Source: Sphingomonas sp. OV641 (GTDB lineage Bacteria > Pseudomonadota > Alphaproteobacteria > Sphingomonadales > Sphingomonadaceae). Taken from it: 64,000 bases of DNA. Positions within the stretch are counted from its first letter, which is position 1, and each line of letters opens with the position of its first letter. Below, one piece after another: positions 22,436-31,144 of this stretch. A program made the position numbers and the translations under genes. The notes below the pieces were generated by a model, which worked only from the letters and a program-made list of their open reading frames with translations, searched no databases and was not told the origin of the DNA. Location: assembly GCF_900109205.1 (NCBI RefSeq), contig NZ_FNZB01000003.1:124001-188000 (forward strand), read 5' to 3'.

Positions 22436-23518
22436 ATGCGCCGTTCGTTCATTCGATCCAAGTATGCCGCGATATTTCTTGTTATGGCGCTGGCGGGCGG
22501 ATGCGCTTCACGGCAAGCAGCGCCGATGCAACCGGCCGATCCGCACTCCGCCCCGCTTTCCGCGCCGATCGTCATCGCGCATCGTGGCGCTTCGGGAGAA
22601 CGACCGGAGCACACGATCGGGGCGTATGAACTGGCGATCGCGCAGGGCGCTGACGTGATCGAGCCGGATCTGGTGCCGACCAGCGACGGGGTGCTGGTCG
22701 CGCGGCACGAAAACGAGATTGGCGAGACAACCGACGTTGCGGCTCATCCCGAGTTCGCCGGCCGGCACACGACCAAGATGATCGACGGCCGCGCGGTGAC
22801 GGGCTGGTTCACCGAGGATTTCACCCTGGCCGAGTTGAAGACGCTGCGCGCGAGGGAGCGGCTGCCGCAGCTGCGGCCGGGCAATCGCGCGTTCGACGGC
22901 CAGGAGACGATCCCGACGCTGGACGAGGTGATCGCGCTGGCCAAGCAGCACAAGGTCGCGATCTATCCGGAAACCAAGCACCCGACCTATTTCGCCGCAA
23001 TTGGAAAGGGGACCGATGCGCCGCTCGTGGCTGCGCTGCGGCGTGCCGGATGGGACGATGCTCAAGCGCCCGTGTTCATCCAGTCCTTTGAGGTCAAGAA
23101 CCTCCAGCGGCTGAAATCAATGACGCAGGTGCGGCTGATCCAGTTGATCGATGGCGCCGCCGGGCCTGCCGATGGCGCGGCGCAAAGCTATGCCGACATG
23201 GTGACGCCGGAGGGCCTGAAAGCAATTTCGGCCTATGCCTGGGGGATCGGGCCGAGCAAGGCGATGCTTTGGCAAGACGGCGTGCCCAGCGGGATCGTGC
23301 GTGATGCCCATGCAGCGGGACTGCGCGTCCACCCCTGGACCTACCGGGCCGAGAACCAGTTCCTGCCCCCTGCTTATCGGCGGGCCGACGATCCTAGGGG
23401 ACAGGGCGATCTCCATGCCGAGATTTCGGCCGCCCTTGGCCTTGGTATCGACGGATTCTTCACTGATTTCCCTGCTATAGGCGTGCGGGCGCGCAATGGC
23501 GCGCGGGGAGCTCAGTGA
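22436..23518 (+). CDS. glpQ: Lipoprotein glycerophosphodiester phosphodiesterase
   Basis: 360 residues from the ATG at 22436, chosen because GGAGG sits 6 bases before it and a lipoprotein signal follows (FLVMALAGGC, lipid cysteine C23). The catalytic motifs of the GDPD family are present: VIAHRGASGERPEHTIGAYE, the DGVLVARHE histidine and the EPDLV glutamate, with YPETKHP in the barrel. It hydrolyses glycerophosphodiesters to sn-glycerol 3-phosphate and an alcohol, probably in the periplasm. Divergent from the paoA operon, start to start 9 bases apart. A small lipoprotein gene overlaps its stop by one base. Confidence 0.93.
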   Translation: MRRSFIRSKYAAIFLVMALAGGCASRQAAPMQPADPHSAPLSAPIVIAHRGASGERPEHTIGAYELAIAQGADVIEPDLVPTSDGVLVARHENEIGETTDVAAHPEFAGRHTTKMIDGRAVTGWFTEDFTLAELKTLRARERLPQLRPGNRAFDGQETIPTLDEVIALAKQHKVAIYPETKHPTYFAAIGKGTDAPLVAALRRAGWDDAQAPVFIQSFEVKNLQRLKSMTQVRLIQLIDGAAGPADGAAQSYADMVTPEGLKAISAYAWGIGPSKAMLWQDGVPSGIVRDAHAAGLRVHPWTYRAENQFLPPAYRRADDPRGQGDLHAEISAALGLGIDGFFTDFPAIGVRARNGARGAQ

Positions 23519-23802
23519 TGCGTAAAGTGCTTGTGATTTCAGCTGCCGCCCTGCTTCCGCTGATTGCGGGCGGGTGCGTGCGAACGGCAGCCAGCGTTGT
23601 GACCGCACCGTTCAAGGCAGCAGGGCAGGTCGTCGATTGGACCACGACCAGCCAGGACGAGGCCGATCGCAACTACGGCCGGGAAATGCGCAAGAAGGAA
23701 GCGCGCGAGGGCCGCGAGCGGCGCGACTGGGAAAAGCGCTGCCGCAAGGATCCGGAGACTTGTGGTCGGTACGATGGCTATGTTGCCAGCCAGGACAATT
23801 GA
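23518..23802 (+). CDS. Small lipoprotein, unknown function
   Basis: 94 residues from the ATG at 23518, which shares one base with the glpQ stop (GTGATG). Leader MRKVLVISAAALLPLIAGGC has the lipid cysteine at C20. The rest is charged and helical, with three cysteines near the end (RCRKDPETCGRYDGY) that may form a disulphide. No family is recognised. It is likely translated together with glpQ and would be anchored in the periplasm. Confidence 0.75.
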   Translation: MRKVLVISAAALLPLIAGGCVRTAASVVTAPFKAAGQVVDWTTTSQDEADRNYGREMRKKEAREGRERRDWEKRCRKDPETCGRYDGYVASQDN

Positions 23803-23828
23803 GGCCTGATCCGGCGACCGTGATCCGC

Positions 23829-23858
23829 TTCCCCGGTGTTCGCCGGGGAGGTGCTTTG
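23829..23858. repeat. Dispersed palindrome, family B (copy 1)
   Basis: A diverged copy of the CCGG-CTTCGCC-GGGGAGGTGCTT element found also at 54.3, 56.1, 56.2, 58.7 and 63.9 kb. It sits between the convergent lipoprotein gene and the Sel1-like gene. The rest of that 246-base gap (23803-24048) has no gene I can support. Confidence 0.6.
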
Positions 23859-24048
23859 CAACAAAGACAGGGGTTTACGGCAGGCTTTGCTCACCTGTGC
23901 CGTTCGTCCCGTGCTTGTCGCCAGGCGTGTTTCGGCCCCTGCGTCGACAAGCTCAGTATGAACGATGATCGTGGTACGAGCCGACGCGTGAGCCTCCGCA
24001 TGCACCAGTCTGCTTACCTGAGCCGAGCGCCAGCGCCGACGGCGGCGC

Positions 24049-24345
24049 TTATGCCGCGCGCCGCTGGCCCATTGCGAGGATCGCGCGTGCCGCACGCTGG
24101 GCGGTGGCGATTTCGCGTGCCGACATGTCGTCCGCAATTTCCGCCCGCGCGGCCTGAGCGGCAGCGTTGCCGGCGACTGCGGCCAGGTTGAACCATTTGT
24201 GCGCTTCAACGAGATCGTAATCGGCACCGTCCGTGCCGGTAGAATAAGCGACGCCCAGATCGTAGCAGGCGTGTCCGTCGCCGCGCATCGCATCCGGCAG
24301 CCGGCTGTCAATCAGCAGCTGCGCACCTTTCAGGCTGGTCCCCAT
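24049..24345 (-). CDS. Sel1-like repeat protein
   Basis: 98 residues from ATG 24345, which has AGGGG about 9 bases before it; a longer reading to 24381 lacks that. The segment GHACYDLGVAYSTGTDG and YDLVEAHKWFNLAAVAGNAAAQ is a Sel1/tetratricopeptide-like helix pair, a protein-interaction fold. No signal peptide or membrane segment is seen. It lies 70 bases downstream of panC on the same strand. Confidence 0.7.
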   Translation of the reverse strand: MGTSLKGAQLLIDSRLPDAMRGDGHACYDLGVAYSTGTDGADYDLVEAHKWFNLAAVAGNAAAQAARAEIADDMSAREIATAQRAARAILAMGQRRAA

Positions 24346-24415
24346 GTCGATTGCCCCTGGTTCAAGTTCCCCCAGGCGCAACGTGCAGCGATTCGCGTCA
24401 CCAAATCGTTAATGG

Positions 24416-25258
24416 TTAATCCAGCGGTATCGCTATGTTGTCGATAAGCCGGGTCTGCCCCATTCGTGCCGCGGCAAGCAGGCGTCGCGGGCGGTCTGCT
24501 GCCGGCGCCTCCGTCAGCGTTTCAGCATCCACCAGCGCGACGTAATCGACCACGAAGCCGGCGGTGACCAGGCTGGCTTGCGCCTCCGCCAGCACGTCGG
24601 CGGGTGATGTGCCACGCGCGATTTCCCGCGCCGCGACGCCAAGCGCACGGGGCAGCGCTACCGCCTTGGCCCGTTCCTCCTCGTCGAGGTAGATATTGCG
24701 GGAGGACAGGGCGAGGCCGTCATCGTCGCGTTGAGTCGGCACGCCGACAACCTCGATCGGGAAGTTCAGGTCCGTCACCAGGCGACGGATCACCTGCAAC
24801 TGCTGAAAATCCTTTTCACCGAAATAGGCGGCATCGGGGCCGACCTGATTGAACAGCTTGGCGACAACAGTGGCGACCCCGTCGAAGTGCCCAGGCCGCG
24901 CGGCGCCGTCCAGCCCCTCGGTCACGCCGGTAATGCCGATGCTCGTGGCGAAACCGTCCGGGTACATCGCCTCGACCGGCGGCAACCAGAGGAGATCGCA
25001 CCCGGCCTCCACCAGCATGCGCGAATCCGCCGCCTCGCGCCGCGGGTAGCGCGCGAGATCCTCATTCGGCCCGAACTGCTTGGGATTGACGAAGATGGAG
25101 GCGACCACCTTCGTGCCCGGGCGCTTCGCCGCCTCGACCAGTGCGATATGGCCGGCGTGAAGCGCGCCCATGGTGGGGACAAGGGCGACGCGCGCGCCAT
25201 CCGCGCGGAAGGCAGCGATCGCTGCGCGCAGGTCGTTCAAATCACGCACGGTCTGCAC
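24416..25258 (-). CDS. panC: Pantoate--beta-alanine ligase
   Basis: 280 residues with the nucleotidylyl transferase motif HAGH (34-37 in VPTMGALHAGHIALV), SIFVNPKQFGPNEDLARYPR, the adenylate loop YFGEKDFQQLQVIRR and the second ATP motif ALSSRNIYL. It joins pantoate and beta-alanine with ATP in coenzyme A synthesis. It is divergent from mipZ, an arrangement widespread in Alphaproteobacteria. The initiator is the ATG at 25258. Confidence 0.95.
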   Translation of the reverse strand: MQTVRDLNDLRAAIAAFRADGARVALVPTMGALHAGHIALVEAAKRPGTKVVASIFVNPKQFGPNEDLARYPRREAADSRMLVEAGCDLLWLPPVEAMYPDGFATSIGITGVTEGLDGAARPGHFDGVATVVAKLFNQVGPDAAYFGEKDFQQLQVIRRLVTDLNFPIEVVGVPTQRDDDGLALSSRNIYLDEEERAKAVALPRALGVAAREIARGTSPADVLAEAQASLVTAGFVVDYVALVDAETLTEAPAADRPRRLLAAARMGQTRLIDNIAIPLD

Positions 25259-25338
25259 GCGGGCGAAACTCCACTCGAAACCTAACCGGCGGGCATCTAT
25301 GGGGATCGCTGCACGCGATCAACAAAGGATGCGACGAT

Positions 25339-26121
25339 TTGCCGACCGGTCCCGACAATACCCATGTGATCGTTTTCGCCAATGAGAAGGGCGGGACGGG
25401 CAAGTCGACGACGGCGGTGCATGTCGCCATCGCCCTGGCGGTTCGCGGCGCCCGCGTGGCCTGCCTCGATTTGGATCATCGCCAGCGGACCATGGGGCGC
25501 TATCTCGACAATCGTACGGAATCGGTACGCCGCACCGGATCGGAACTCGCGATTCCGCGCTATCGCACTGCGCATGAGGATTTCGAGGACGCTTATGCGG
25601 AGATGCTGCAGGGCGCGGACTTCCTGGTGATCGATACGCCCGGCCGCGATGATCCCTATGCCCGCGCGGCGGCCACCCGGGCCGACACCTTGGTCACGCC
25701 GATGAATGACAGCTTCGTCGATTTCGATCTGATCGGGCAGGTTCACCCTGAAACCTTCAAGGTGACGCGGCCGAGCTTCTATTCCGAGCTGATCTGGGAC
25801 GCCCGCAAGGCTCGGGCCAAGGCCGACGGATCGACGATCGACTGGGTGGTGCTGCGCAATCGCCTGCAGCATATCGAGGCGCGCAACATGCGGCGCGTGT
25901 CGGACGCGCTGGATCAGCTGGCGAAGCGGGTGGGCTTTCGTGTCATCCCCGGGCTTGGCGAGCGCGTGATCTATCGCGAACTCTTCCCTTCAGGCCTTAC
26001 CATGCTGGATGCCAAGGAGTTCGGCGCAATGGGGCTGGGGCATGTCGCGGCGCGGCAGGAACTGCGCGAAATGATGGCCGGGCTGTCGCTGCCCGAGCCA
26101 GCGCTGACCTCAGTCGCATGA
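25339..26121 (+). CDS. mipZ: Division-plane ATPase MipZ (ParA/MinD family)
   Basis: 260 residues from a TTG at 25339, preceded by AAAGGA at about 8 bases; longer frames add basic residues not seen in the family. The deviant Walker A KGGTGKST (K22) and the Walker B LVIDTPGRDD are present, as is the MipZ-type LRNRLQHIEARNMRRVSDAL segment. In Caulobacter MipZ forms a gradient from the poles and keeps FtsZ away, placing division at mid-cell. Pairing with panC and a J-domain gene matches that lineage. Its stop overlaps the next start. Confidence 0.93.
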   Translation: MPTGPDNTHVIVFANEKGGTGKSTTAVHVAIALAVRGARVACLDLDHRQRTMGRYLDNRTESVRRTGSELAIPRYRTAHEDFEDAYAEMLQGADFLVIDTPGRDDPYARAAATRADTLVTPMNDSFVDFDLIGQVHPETFKVTRPSFYSELIWDARKARAKADGSTIDWVVLRNRLQHIEARNMRRVSDALDQLAKRVGFRVIPGLGERVIYRELFPSGLTMLDAKEFGAMGLGHVAARQELREMMAGLSLPEPALTSVA

Positions 26122-26405
26122 TGTTCAAGCTGCTGATCGCGCTGCTGGTGGCCTATGCCGGCTGGCGATTGTGGAAGGACGGTATGGGCGGGCGAAAGGT
26201 GCGCCAGCGCGCCGTGCCGCAGGAGCCTGGCGATGCGGCCGCCGCACGGCGCCTCCTGGGCGTGGACCGTGCCGCGGACGAAGCGACCATCCGCGCCGCG
26301 CATCGGCGGCTGATGGCTGAGGCGCATCCCGATCGTGGCGGCTCGGCGGAAGAGGCGCGGGCGCTGAACGCGGCCCGCGACCTGTTGCTAGATCGGGCGG
26401 GATAG
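26118..26405 (+). CDS. Membrane-anchored J-domain protein
   Basis: 95 residues. A single N-terminal hydrophobic helix (3-18) is followed by a J-domain core: the HPD motif is H70-P71-D72 in MAEAHPDRGGSAEEA. J-domains stimulate DnaK ATPase, here probably at the inner membrane face. It overlaps the mipZ stop by 4 bases (ATGATG) and two consecutive ATG codons are possible. Similar small proteins follow mipZ in many alphaproteobacteria. Confidence 0.85.
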   Translation: MMFKLLIALLVAYAGWRLWKDGMGGRKVRQRAVPQEPGDAAAARRLLGVDRAADEATIRAAHRRLMAEAHPDRGGSAEEARALNAARDLLLDRAG

Positions 26406-26440
26406 GGCCGGAGCGATCCGGCACCCGGCCGCCTCGTGTG

Positions 26441-27325
26441 TCAGGCCGGCGGCGCCGGATCCTGCTGCGCACGCTCCTGATAGAAACGCTGAACGACCGC
26501 CCAGCCCTCAGCAGCGCTTTCGACATAGGTGAAGATGTCGAGATCGCGCTCTGCGATCACGCCCTCCTCCACAAGCGCTTCGAAGTTCACCACCTTTTCC
26601 CAGAATTCGCGGCCGAACAGCAGCACCGGGATGGGGGCGACCTTGCCAGTCTGGATCAGCGTGAGCAGTTCGAACAGCTCGTCGAACGTGCCGAAGCCGC
26701 CGGGGAACGCGGCGAGCGCACGGGCGCGCAGCAGGAAGTGCATCTTCCTGAGCGCGAAATAGTGGAACTGCATCGACAGCGACGGCGTCACATAGGGATT
26801 GGGCGCCTGTTCGTGCGGCAGGACGATGTTCAACCCGATCGATTCGGCATGAACGTCCGCCGCGCCGCGGTTCGCGGCTTCCATGATCGACGGGCCGCCG
26901 CCCGAGCAGACCACAAAATGCCGCTTCCCCTGCTCATCACGGGGAAAGTTGCTGGCGAGACGGGCGAGTTCGCGCGCCATGTCGTAATATTTCGACTTGG
27001 CGACCAGCTTCTCGGCAATGTGGCGGTGTTCCGGATCCGCCATGTCGAGCATCGCCTGCGCCTTGGCCGGCTCCGGAATGCGGGCCGAGCCATAGACGAC
27101 AAAGGTGGAGCCGATATGCGCTTCCTCCAGCAGCAGCTCGGGCTTCAATAGCTCGAGCTGGAAGCGGACGGGGCGCAGATCCTCGCGCAGGAGGAAATCC
27201 ATGTCCTGAAAGGCGAGCTTGTAGGCGGGATTTTCGGTCTGGGGCGTCGAGATGTTGCCCTTGGCCGATTCGGCATCCTGGCGAGCGCGCGGAAAGGTGC
27301 GGCTCGGTACGCGAGTTTCTGTCAT
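26441..27325 (-). CDS. LOG-family protein (TIGR00730-type)
   Basis: 294 residues. The fold's nucleotide signatures are VVYGSARIPEP (near 77), SGGGPSIMEAANRGA (141-155) and PGGFGTFDE (208-216). LOG proteins cleave the N-glycosidic bond of nucleoside 5'-monophosphates, releasing cytokinin bases or, in relatives such as PpnN, the purine from AMP/GMP. Which substrate is used is not evident. The N-terminus is extended by about 60 residues over minimal LOG proteins. It follows the extensin-like gene by 11 bases on the same strand. Confidence 0.9.
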   Translation of the reverse strand: MTETRVPSRTFPRARQDAESAKGNISTPQTENPAYKLAFQDMDFLLREDLRPVRFQLELLKPELLLEEAHIGSTFVVYGSARIPEPAKAQAMLDMADPEHRHIAEKLVAKSKYYDMARELARLASNFPRDEQGKRHFVVCSGGGPSIMEAANRGAADVHAESIGLNIVLPHEQAPNPYVTPSLSMQFHYFALRKMHFLLRARALAAFPGGFGTFDELFELLTLIQTGKVAPIPVLLFGREFWEKVVNFEALVEEGVIAERDLDIFTYVESAAEGWAVVQRFYQERAQQDPAPPA

Positions 27326-27336
27326 TTCGTGGGCCT

Positions 27337-27981
27337 TTAGCGGCAGAAATCGGCCTTGTCGTCCTCCAGATGGAAGTGATTACGGTGCGCGCTGTTATAG
27401 TCGGGGCTCAGCACCGTACCGAAGCGCTTGCAGGCGGAGCGATGGATGACCTGCATGAAGCGGCGCACATCGGGATCGGGCGAGTTCCAATCGTTCAGGA
27501 TCGTGATCCGCCGGCCGTCCTTCAGCTGGAAGCCGCCGATATCCAGCGCATTGGCGATCGAATGGCCCGAGCGGCGCGCGGTGCCGGCGACGTTGCGACA
27601 ATTGTAGGTGCCCATGCTTTCGACCTTGGCAAGCTCGCTACCGAGGATCTGATATGCGGCAGGAGCGACCGCGTTGCGCGCCCATTGCGCATAGGTGCGC
27701 GCCGCGCCGCAGCGGATCGCGCCGAGGTTCGTCGTGGGCACGCCGATGTCGAGCAGCTTCACCGTTCCCACGATGCCACAGCCGGGAGCGAACTGGCGGT
27801 CGGGCAGCGCTTCGAATGCGACGCCGAGCGCGCGAAGGTCGCGGTGGCATTGCGCGGTTTCGCGCGACATCGGCCCGTCGATGCGCCGAACGGGCGTGCG
27901 CGAATCGGAGCGCGCCGGCGGCTCCGACCGGCCGCACGCGGCAAGCAACGTTGCGAGCGCCAGAAGAAAAAACGAACGCAC
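27337..27981 (-). CDS. Extensin-like domain lipoprotein
   Basis: 214 residues from a GTG at 27981, preceded by a run of G; this start gives a lipoprotein leader RSFFLLALATLLAAC, lipid cysteine at 16, whereas a longer reading (to 28110) does not. The C-terminal domain is an extensin-like, D-Ala-D-Ala peptidase-fold segment with RRSGHSIANALDIGGF, LNDWNSPDPDVRRFM and YNSAHRNHFHLEDD, in which His and Asp residues look like zinc ligands. It likely acts on cell wall in the periplasm; substrate unproven. It is upstream of the LOG gene on one strand. Confidence 0.85.
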   Translation of the reverse strand: MRSFFLLALATLLAACGRSEPPARSDSRTPVRRIDGPMSRETAQCHRDLRALGVAFEALPDRQFAPGCGIVGTVKLLDIGVPTTNLGAIRCGAARTYAQWARNAVAPAAYQILGSELAKVESMGTYNCRNVAGTARRSGHSIANALDIGGFQLKDGRRITILNDWNSPDPDVRRFMQVIHRSACKRFGTVLSPDYNSAHRNHFHLEDDKADFCR

Positions 27982-28144
27982 CAAGCCCCCCCGTTCGCGC
28001 CGCGATCGATGACGCGCCCCCTTTTTTACACGATTTCCCACAAGGAAAGCACGGGCGGCGGCAGCCGGGCCGAATGGAGCGTGCGGAAGGCTGAGTCGAG
28101 TCGGTGGCACCGTCAGGCGGTTGCCACGTTAGCTCCGGTTGATT

Positions 28145-28206
28145 AGAGCCGTCGGCGGGCCACGCGGTCCCAACGCCGCGCGTGCTCTCTGTAAGGAGAG
28201 TCTTAA
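28145..28206 (+). promoter_or_regulatory. serC leader with two stem-loops sequestering the ribosome site
   Basis: First stem: CACGCGG (28161-28167) against CCGCG and CGTG (28176-28184). Second: CTCTCT (28185-28190) against GGAGAG (28195-28200) with a GTAA tetraloop of GNRA type; the Shine-Dalgarno AAGGAG lies in the loop and stem. The serC start is 6 bases further. A serC leader motif with this kind of hairpin is known from Alphaproteobacteria; I match on position and shape only, not on a covariance search. Confidence 0.5.
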
Positions 28207-29361
28207 ATGACTGATACGACGCTCGCCGACGCCACTCTTGCGCCTGCGAAACCCGCCGCAAAGCCGGCGCGACCCTATTTTTCCTCTGGTCCCTGCGCCA
28301 AGCCTCCCGGCTGGGATGCCGCCAAGCTGTCCGACGTCTCGCTCGGCCGCTCGCACCGCTCCAAGATCGGCAAGCAGCGCCTCGCTTATTGCATCGATCT
28401 GATGCGCGAGCTGCTGAAGCTCCCCGACACGCACCGCATCGGTATCGTTCCCGGTTCGGATACCGGCGCGTTCGAGATGGCGATGTGGACGATGCTGGGC
28501 GCCCGCCCAGTCACCGCGCTCGCCTGGGAAAGCTTCGGCGAAGGCTGGGTGACCGATGCGGTCAAGCAGCTCAAGATCGACCCTACCGTGATCCGCGCCG
28601 ATTACGGCCAGCTGCCCGATCTTGGCGAAGTCGACTGGTCGAACGACGTGCTGTTCACCTGGAACGGCACCACCAGCGGCGTACGCGTCCCGAATGGCGA
28701 CTGGATCGCGGACGATCGCGAGGGGCTGAGCTTCGCCGACGCAACCAGCGGCGTGTTCGCTTACGACCTGCCGTGGGACAAGATCGATGTCGCCACCTTC
28801 TCCTGGCAGAAGGTACTGGGCGGCGAGGGCGCGCATGGCGTGCTGATCCTGGGCCCTCGCGCTGTCGAGCGGCTGGAGTCGTACACCCCGGCGTGGCCGC
28901 TGCCGAAGGTGTTCCGCCTCGTTTCCAAGGGCAAGCTCGCCGAGGGCGTGTTCAAGGGCGAGACGATCAATACGCCGTCGATGCTGGCGGTGGAGGACGC
29001 GATCTTCAGCCTCGAATGGGCGAAGTCGCTGGGCGCTGGCGGGCTGATCGCGCGCTCCGATGCGAACGCCAAGGCCCTGGACGAGATCGTGCAGGCGCGC
29101 GACTGGCTCGGGCATCTGGCGGCTGATCCGGCGTCGCGCTCGACCACCAGCGTGTGCCTGACGGTGGATGCCGACGAAGCGGTGATCAAGAAGATGGTCG
29201 CGCTGCTGGAGGCGGAAGGCGCGGCGCTCGACATCGGCGGGTATCGCGATGCACCGCCGGGCTTGCGCATCTGGTGCGGCGCCACGGTGGATACCGCAGA
29301 TATCGTGGCGCTCGGCCCCTGGCTGGACTGGGCCTACGCGACGGCCAAAGCGGCCGCCTGA
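28207..29361 (+). CDS. serC: Phosphoserine aminotransferase
   Basis: 384 residues, PLP-dependent. It makes 3-phosphoserine from 3-phosphohydroxypyruvate and glutamate, step 2 of serine synthesis. The start follows a proline/alanine-rich tail and PYFSSGPCAKPPG; the PLP lysine is K202 in FSWQKVLGGEGAHGV, and NTPSMLAVEDAI is in the active-site loop. This is the class II, SerC-like form with the SLGRSHRSKIGKQRL stretch common in Alphaproteobacteria. It is the first gene of a serC-serA run, with a structured leader upstream. Confidence 0.96.
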   Translation: MTDTTLADATLAPAKPAAKPARPYFSSGPCAKPPGWDAAKLSDVSLGRSHRSKIGKQRLAYCIDLMRELLKLPDTHRIGIVPGSDTGAFEMAMWTMLGARPVTALAWESFGEGWVTDAVKQLKIDPTVIRADYGQLPDLGEVDWSNDVLFTWNGTTSGVRVPNGDWIADDREGLSFADATSGVFAYDLPWDKIDVATFSWQKVLGGEGAHGVLILGPRAVERLESYTPAWPLPKVFRLVSKGKLAEGVFKGETINTPSMLAVEDAIFSLEWAKSLGAGGLIARSDANAKALDEIVQARDWLGHLAADPASRSTTSVCLTVDADEAVIKKMVALLEAEGAALDIGGYRDAPPGLRIWCGATVDTADIVALGPWLDWAYATAKAAA

Positions 29362-29363
29362 TT

Positions 29364-29409
29364 TCTCTCTCTCCCCAGTTTGGGGGAGAGGGCCGGGGAG
29401 AGGGGCAGT
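29364..29409. repeat. Dispersed palindrome, family A (copy A1)
   Basis: Core CTCTCCCC, about 5-base loop, GGGGGAGAG, followed by GGCCGGGGAGAGGGGCAGT. It begins 3 bases past the serC stop. Its inverted partner A2 lies at 29459-29503, 49 bases away. Copies A3 and A4 flank the DUF559 gene. Confidence 0.8.
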
Positions 29410-29458
29410 CCCTCTCCGCTTTTCACAACAATCTTTAGGGTCGGATGCGGGGCTTTTG

Positions 29459-29503
29459 ACTGCCCCTCTCCCCGACCCTCTCCCCGCAAGCGGGGAGAGG
29501 GAG
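29459..29503. repeat. Dispersed palindrome, family A (copy A2, inverted)
   Basis: Begins ACTGCCCCTCTCCCC and ends with CTCTCCCC-GCAAG-CGGGGAGAG plus GGAGA. It is the reverse complement of A1. Its end GAGGGAGA lies 9 bases before the serA start and reads as that gene's ribosome site. Confidence 0.8.
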
Positions 29504-29511
29504 ACTTCAAA

Positions 29512-31089
29512 ATGCCAAAAGTTCTCATCAGCGACAAAATGGACCCCAAGGCCGCGCAGATCTTCCGCGAGCGCGGCGTGGAAGTGGACGAGATCACCGG
29601 CAAGACGCCGGACGAGCTGAAAGCGATCATCGGCCAGTATGACGGCCTCGCCATCCGCAGCTCCACCAAGGTGACCAAGGAGATCCTCGAGCACGCGACC
29701 AACCTCAAGGTCGTCGGCCGCGCCGGCATCGGCGTCGACAATGTCGACATCCCCGCGGCCAGCGCGAAGGGCGTGGTCGTCATGAACACCCCGTTCGGCA
29801 ATTCGATCACCACCGCCGAACATGCCATCGCACTGATGTTCGCGCTGGCACGGGATCTGCCGGAGGCGGATCGCTCCACCCAGGCGGGCAAGTGGGAAAA
29901 GAACCGCTTCATGGGCGTCGAGGTCACCGGCAAGACGCTCGGCCTGATCGGCGCGGGCAACATCGGCTCGATCGTCGCCGATCGCGCGCTGGGTCTGAAG
30001 ATGAAGGTGGTCGCGTTTGATCCGTTCCTCACCGAGGAGCGCGCGATTGAACTGGGCGTGCAGAAGGTGACTCTGGACGAGCTGCTGGCGCGCGCCGATT
30101 TCATCACCTTGCACACGCCGCTGACCGACCAGACGCGCAACATCCTGTCGGCCGAGAATCTCGCCAAGACGAAGAAGGGCGTGCGGATCATCAATTGCGC
30201 CCGTGGTGGCCTGATCGACGAGGCGGCGCTGAAGCAGGGCCTCGACAGCGGCCATATCGGCGGGGCGGCGCTCGACGTGTTCGTGACCGAGCCGGCCAAG
30301 GAAAGCCCGCTGTTCAACACGCCGAACTTCATCTCCACGCCGCACCTCGGCGCATCCACCACCGAGGCGCAGGTCAACGTGGCGATCCAGGTGGCCGAGC
30401 AGATGGCCGATTATCTGGTCTCCGGCGGCGTCACCAACGCGCTCAACATGCCAAGCCTCAGCGCCGAGGAAGCCCCCAAGCTGAAGCCGTACATGGGCCT
30501 TGCCGAGAAGCTCGGCAGCCTCGTCGGCCAGCTGGCGCATGGCGCGATCGACCGCGTGTCGATCCACTCGGAAGGCGCCGCGGCGGAGCTGAACCCCAAG
30601 CCGCTGACCAGCGCGGTGCTGAAGGGCTTCCTCGGCACGCAGACCGACACGGTCAACATGGTCAACGCGCCGGTGCTGGCGCGCGATCGCGGCATGGAAG
30701 TGCGCGAGATCCGCACCGAGCGCGAGGGCGATTACCACACGCTGCTGCGCGTATCGGTACGCACCGCGGACGGCGAGCGCTCGGTCGCAGGCACGCTCTT
30801 CGGCGATCAGGCGCCGCGCCTGGTGGAGCTGTTCGGCATCAAGGTCGAGGCCGATCTGACCGGCGCGATGCTGTATGTCGTGAACGAGGATGCGCCGGGG
30901 TTCATTGGCCGGCTCGGCACGACGCTGGGCGAGGCAGGCGTCAACATCGGGACGTTCCACCTCGGTCGGCGCCAGGCCGGCGGGGAGGCAGTGCTGCTGC
31001 TGTCGGTCGACGAGCCGGTGACCGCGGAACTGCTGGCCAAGGTGAAGGCGCTGCCGGGCGTGAAGACCGCCATGGGGCTGCGGTTCTGA
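29512..31089 (+). CDS. serA: D-3-phosphoglycerate dehydrogenase
   Basis: 525 residues from the ATG at 29512, placed after the repeat-derived GAGGGAGA. First step of serine synthesis: oxidation of 3-phosphoglycerate with NAD+. The Rossmann motif is GLIGAGNIGSIVADRA, with the catalytic Arg/Glu/His in CARGGLIDEAAL and STPHLGASTTEAQ. The C-terminal part has the intervening domain and an ACT domain (LYVVNEDAPGFIGRLGTTL), typical of the long allosteric form, probably inhibited by serine. It follows serC. Confidence 0.96.
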   Translation: MPKVLISDKMDPKAAQIFRERGVEVDEITGKTPDELKAIIGQYDGLAIRSSTKVTKEILEHATNLKVVGRAGIGVDNVDIPAASAKGVVVMNTPFGNSITTAEHAIALMFALARDLPEADRSTQAGKWEKNRFMGVEVTGKTLGLIGAGNIGSIVADRALGLKMKVVAFDPFLTEERAIELGVQKVTLDELLARADFITLHTPLTDQTRNILSAENLAKTKKGVRIINCARGGLIDEAALKQGLDSGHIGGAALDVFVTEPAKESPLFNTPNFISTPHLGASTTEAQVNVAIQVAEQMADYLVSGGVTNALNMPSLSAEEAPKLKPYMGLAEKLGSLVGQLAHGAIDRVSIHSEGAAAELNPKPLTSAVLKGFLGTQTDTVNMVNAPVLARDRGMEVREIRTEREGDYHTLLRVSVRTADGERSVAGTLFGDQAPRLVELFGIKVEADLTGAMLYVVNEDAPGFIGRLGTTLGEAGVNIGTFHLGRRQAGGEAVLLLSVDEPVTAELLAKVKALPGVKTAMGLRF

Positions 31090-31144
31090 GGTGATGCCGA
31101 TGCTTGTGCCGCTTGCGGGAGGCGAGCGGGACGGGCACCTCTTG

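Noticed and set aside
28129..30960. 943-codon minus-strand frame opposite serC and serA
   Set aside because: Antisense to two certain genes; repetitive in R, H, D and G.
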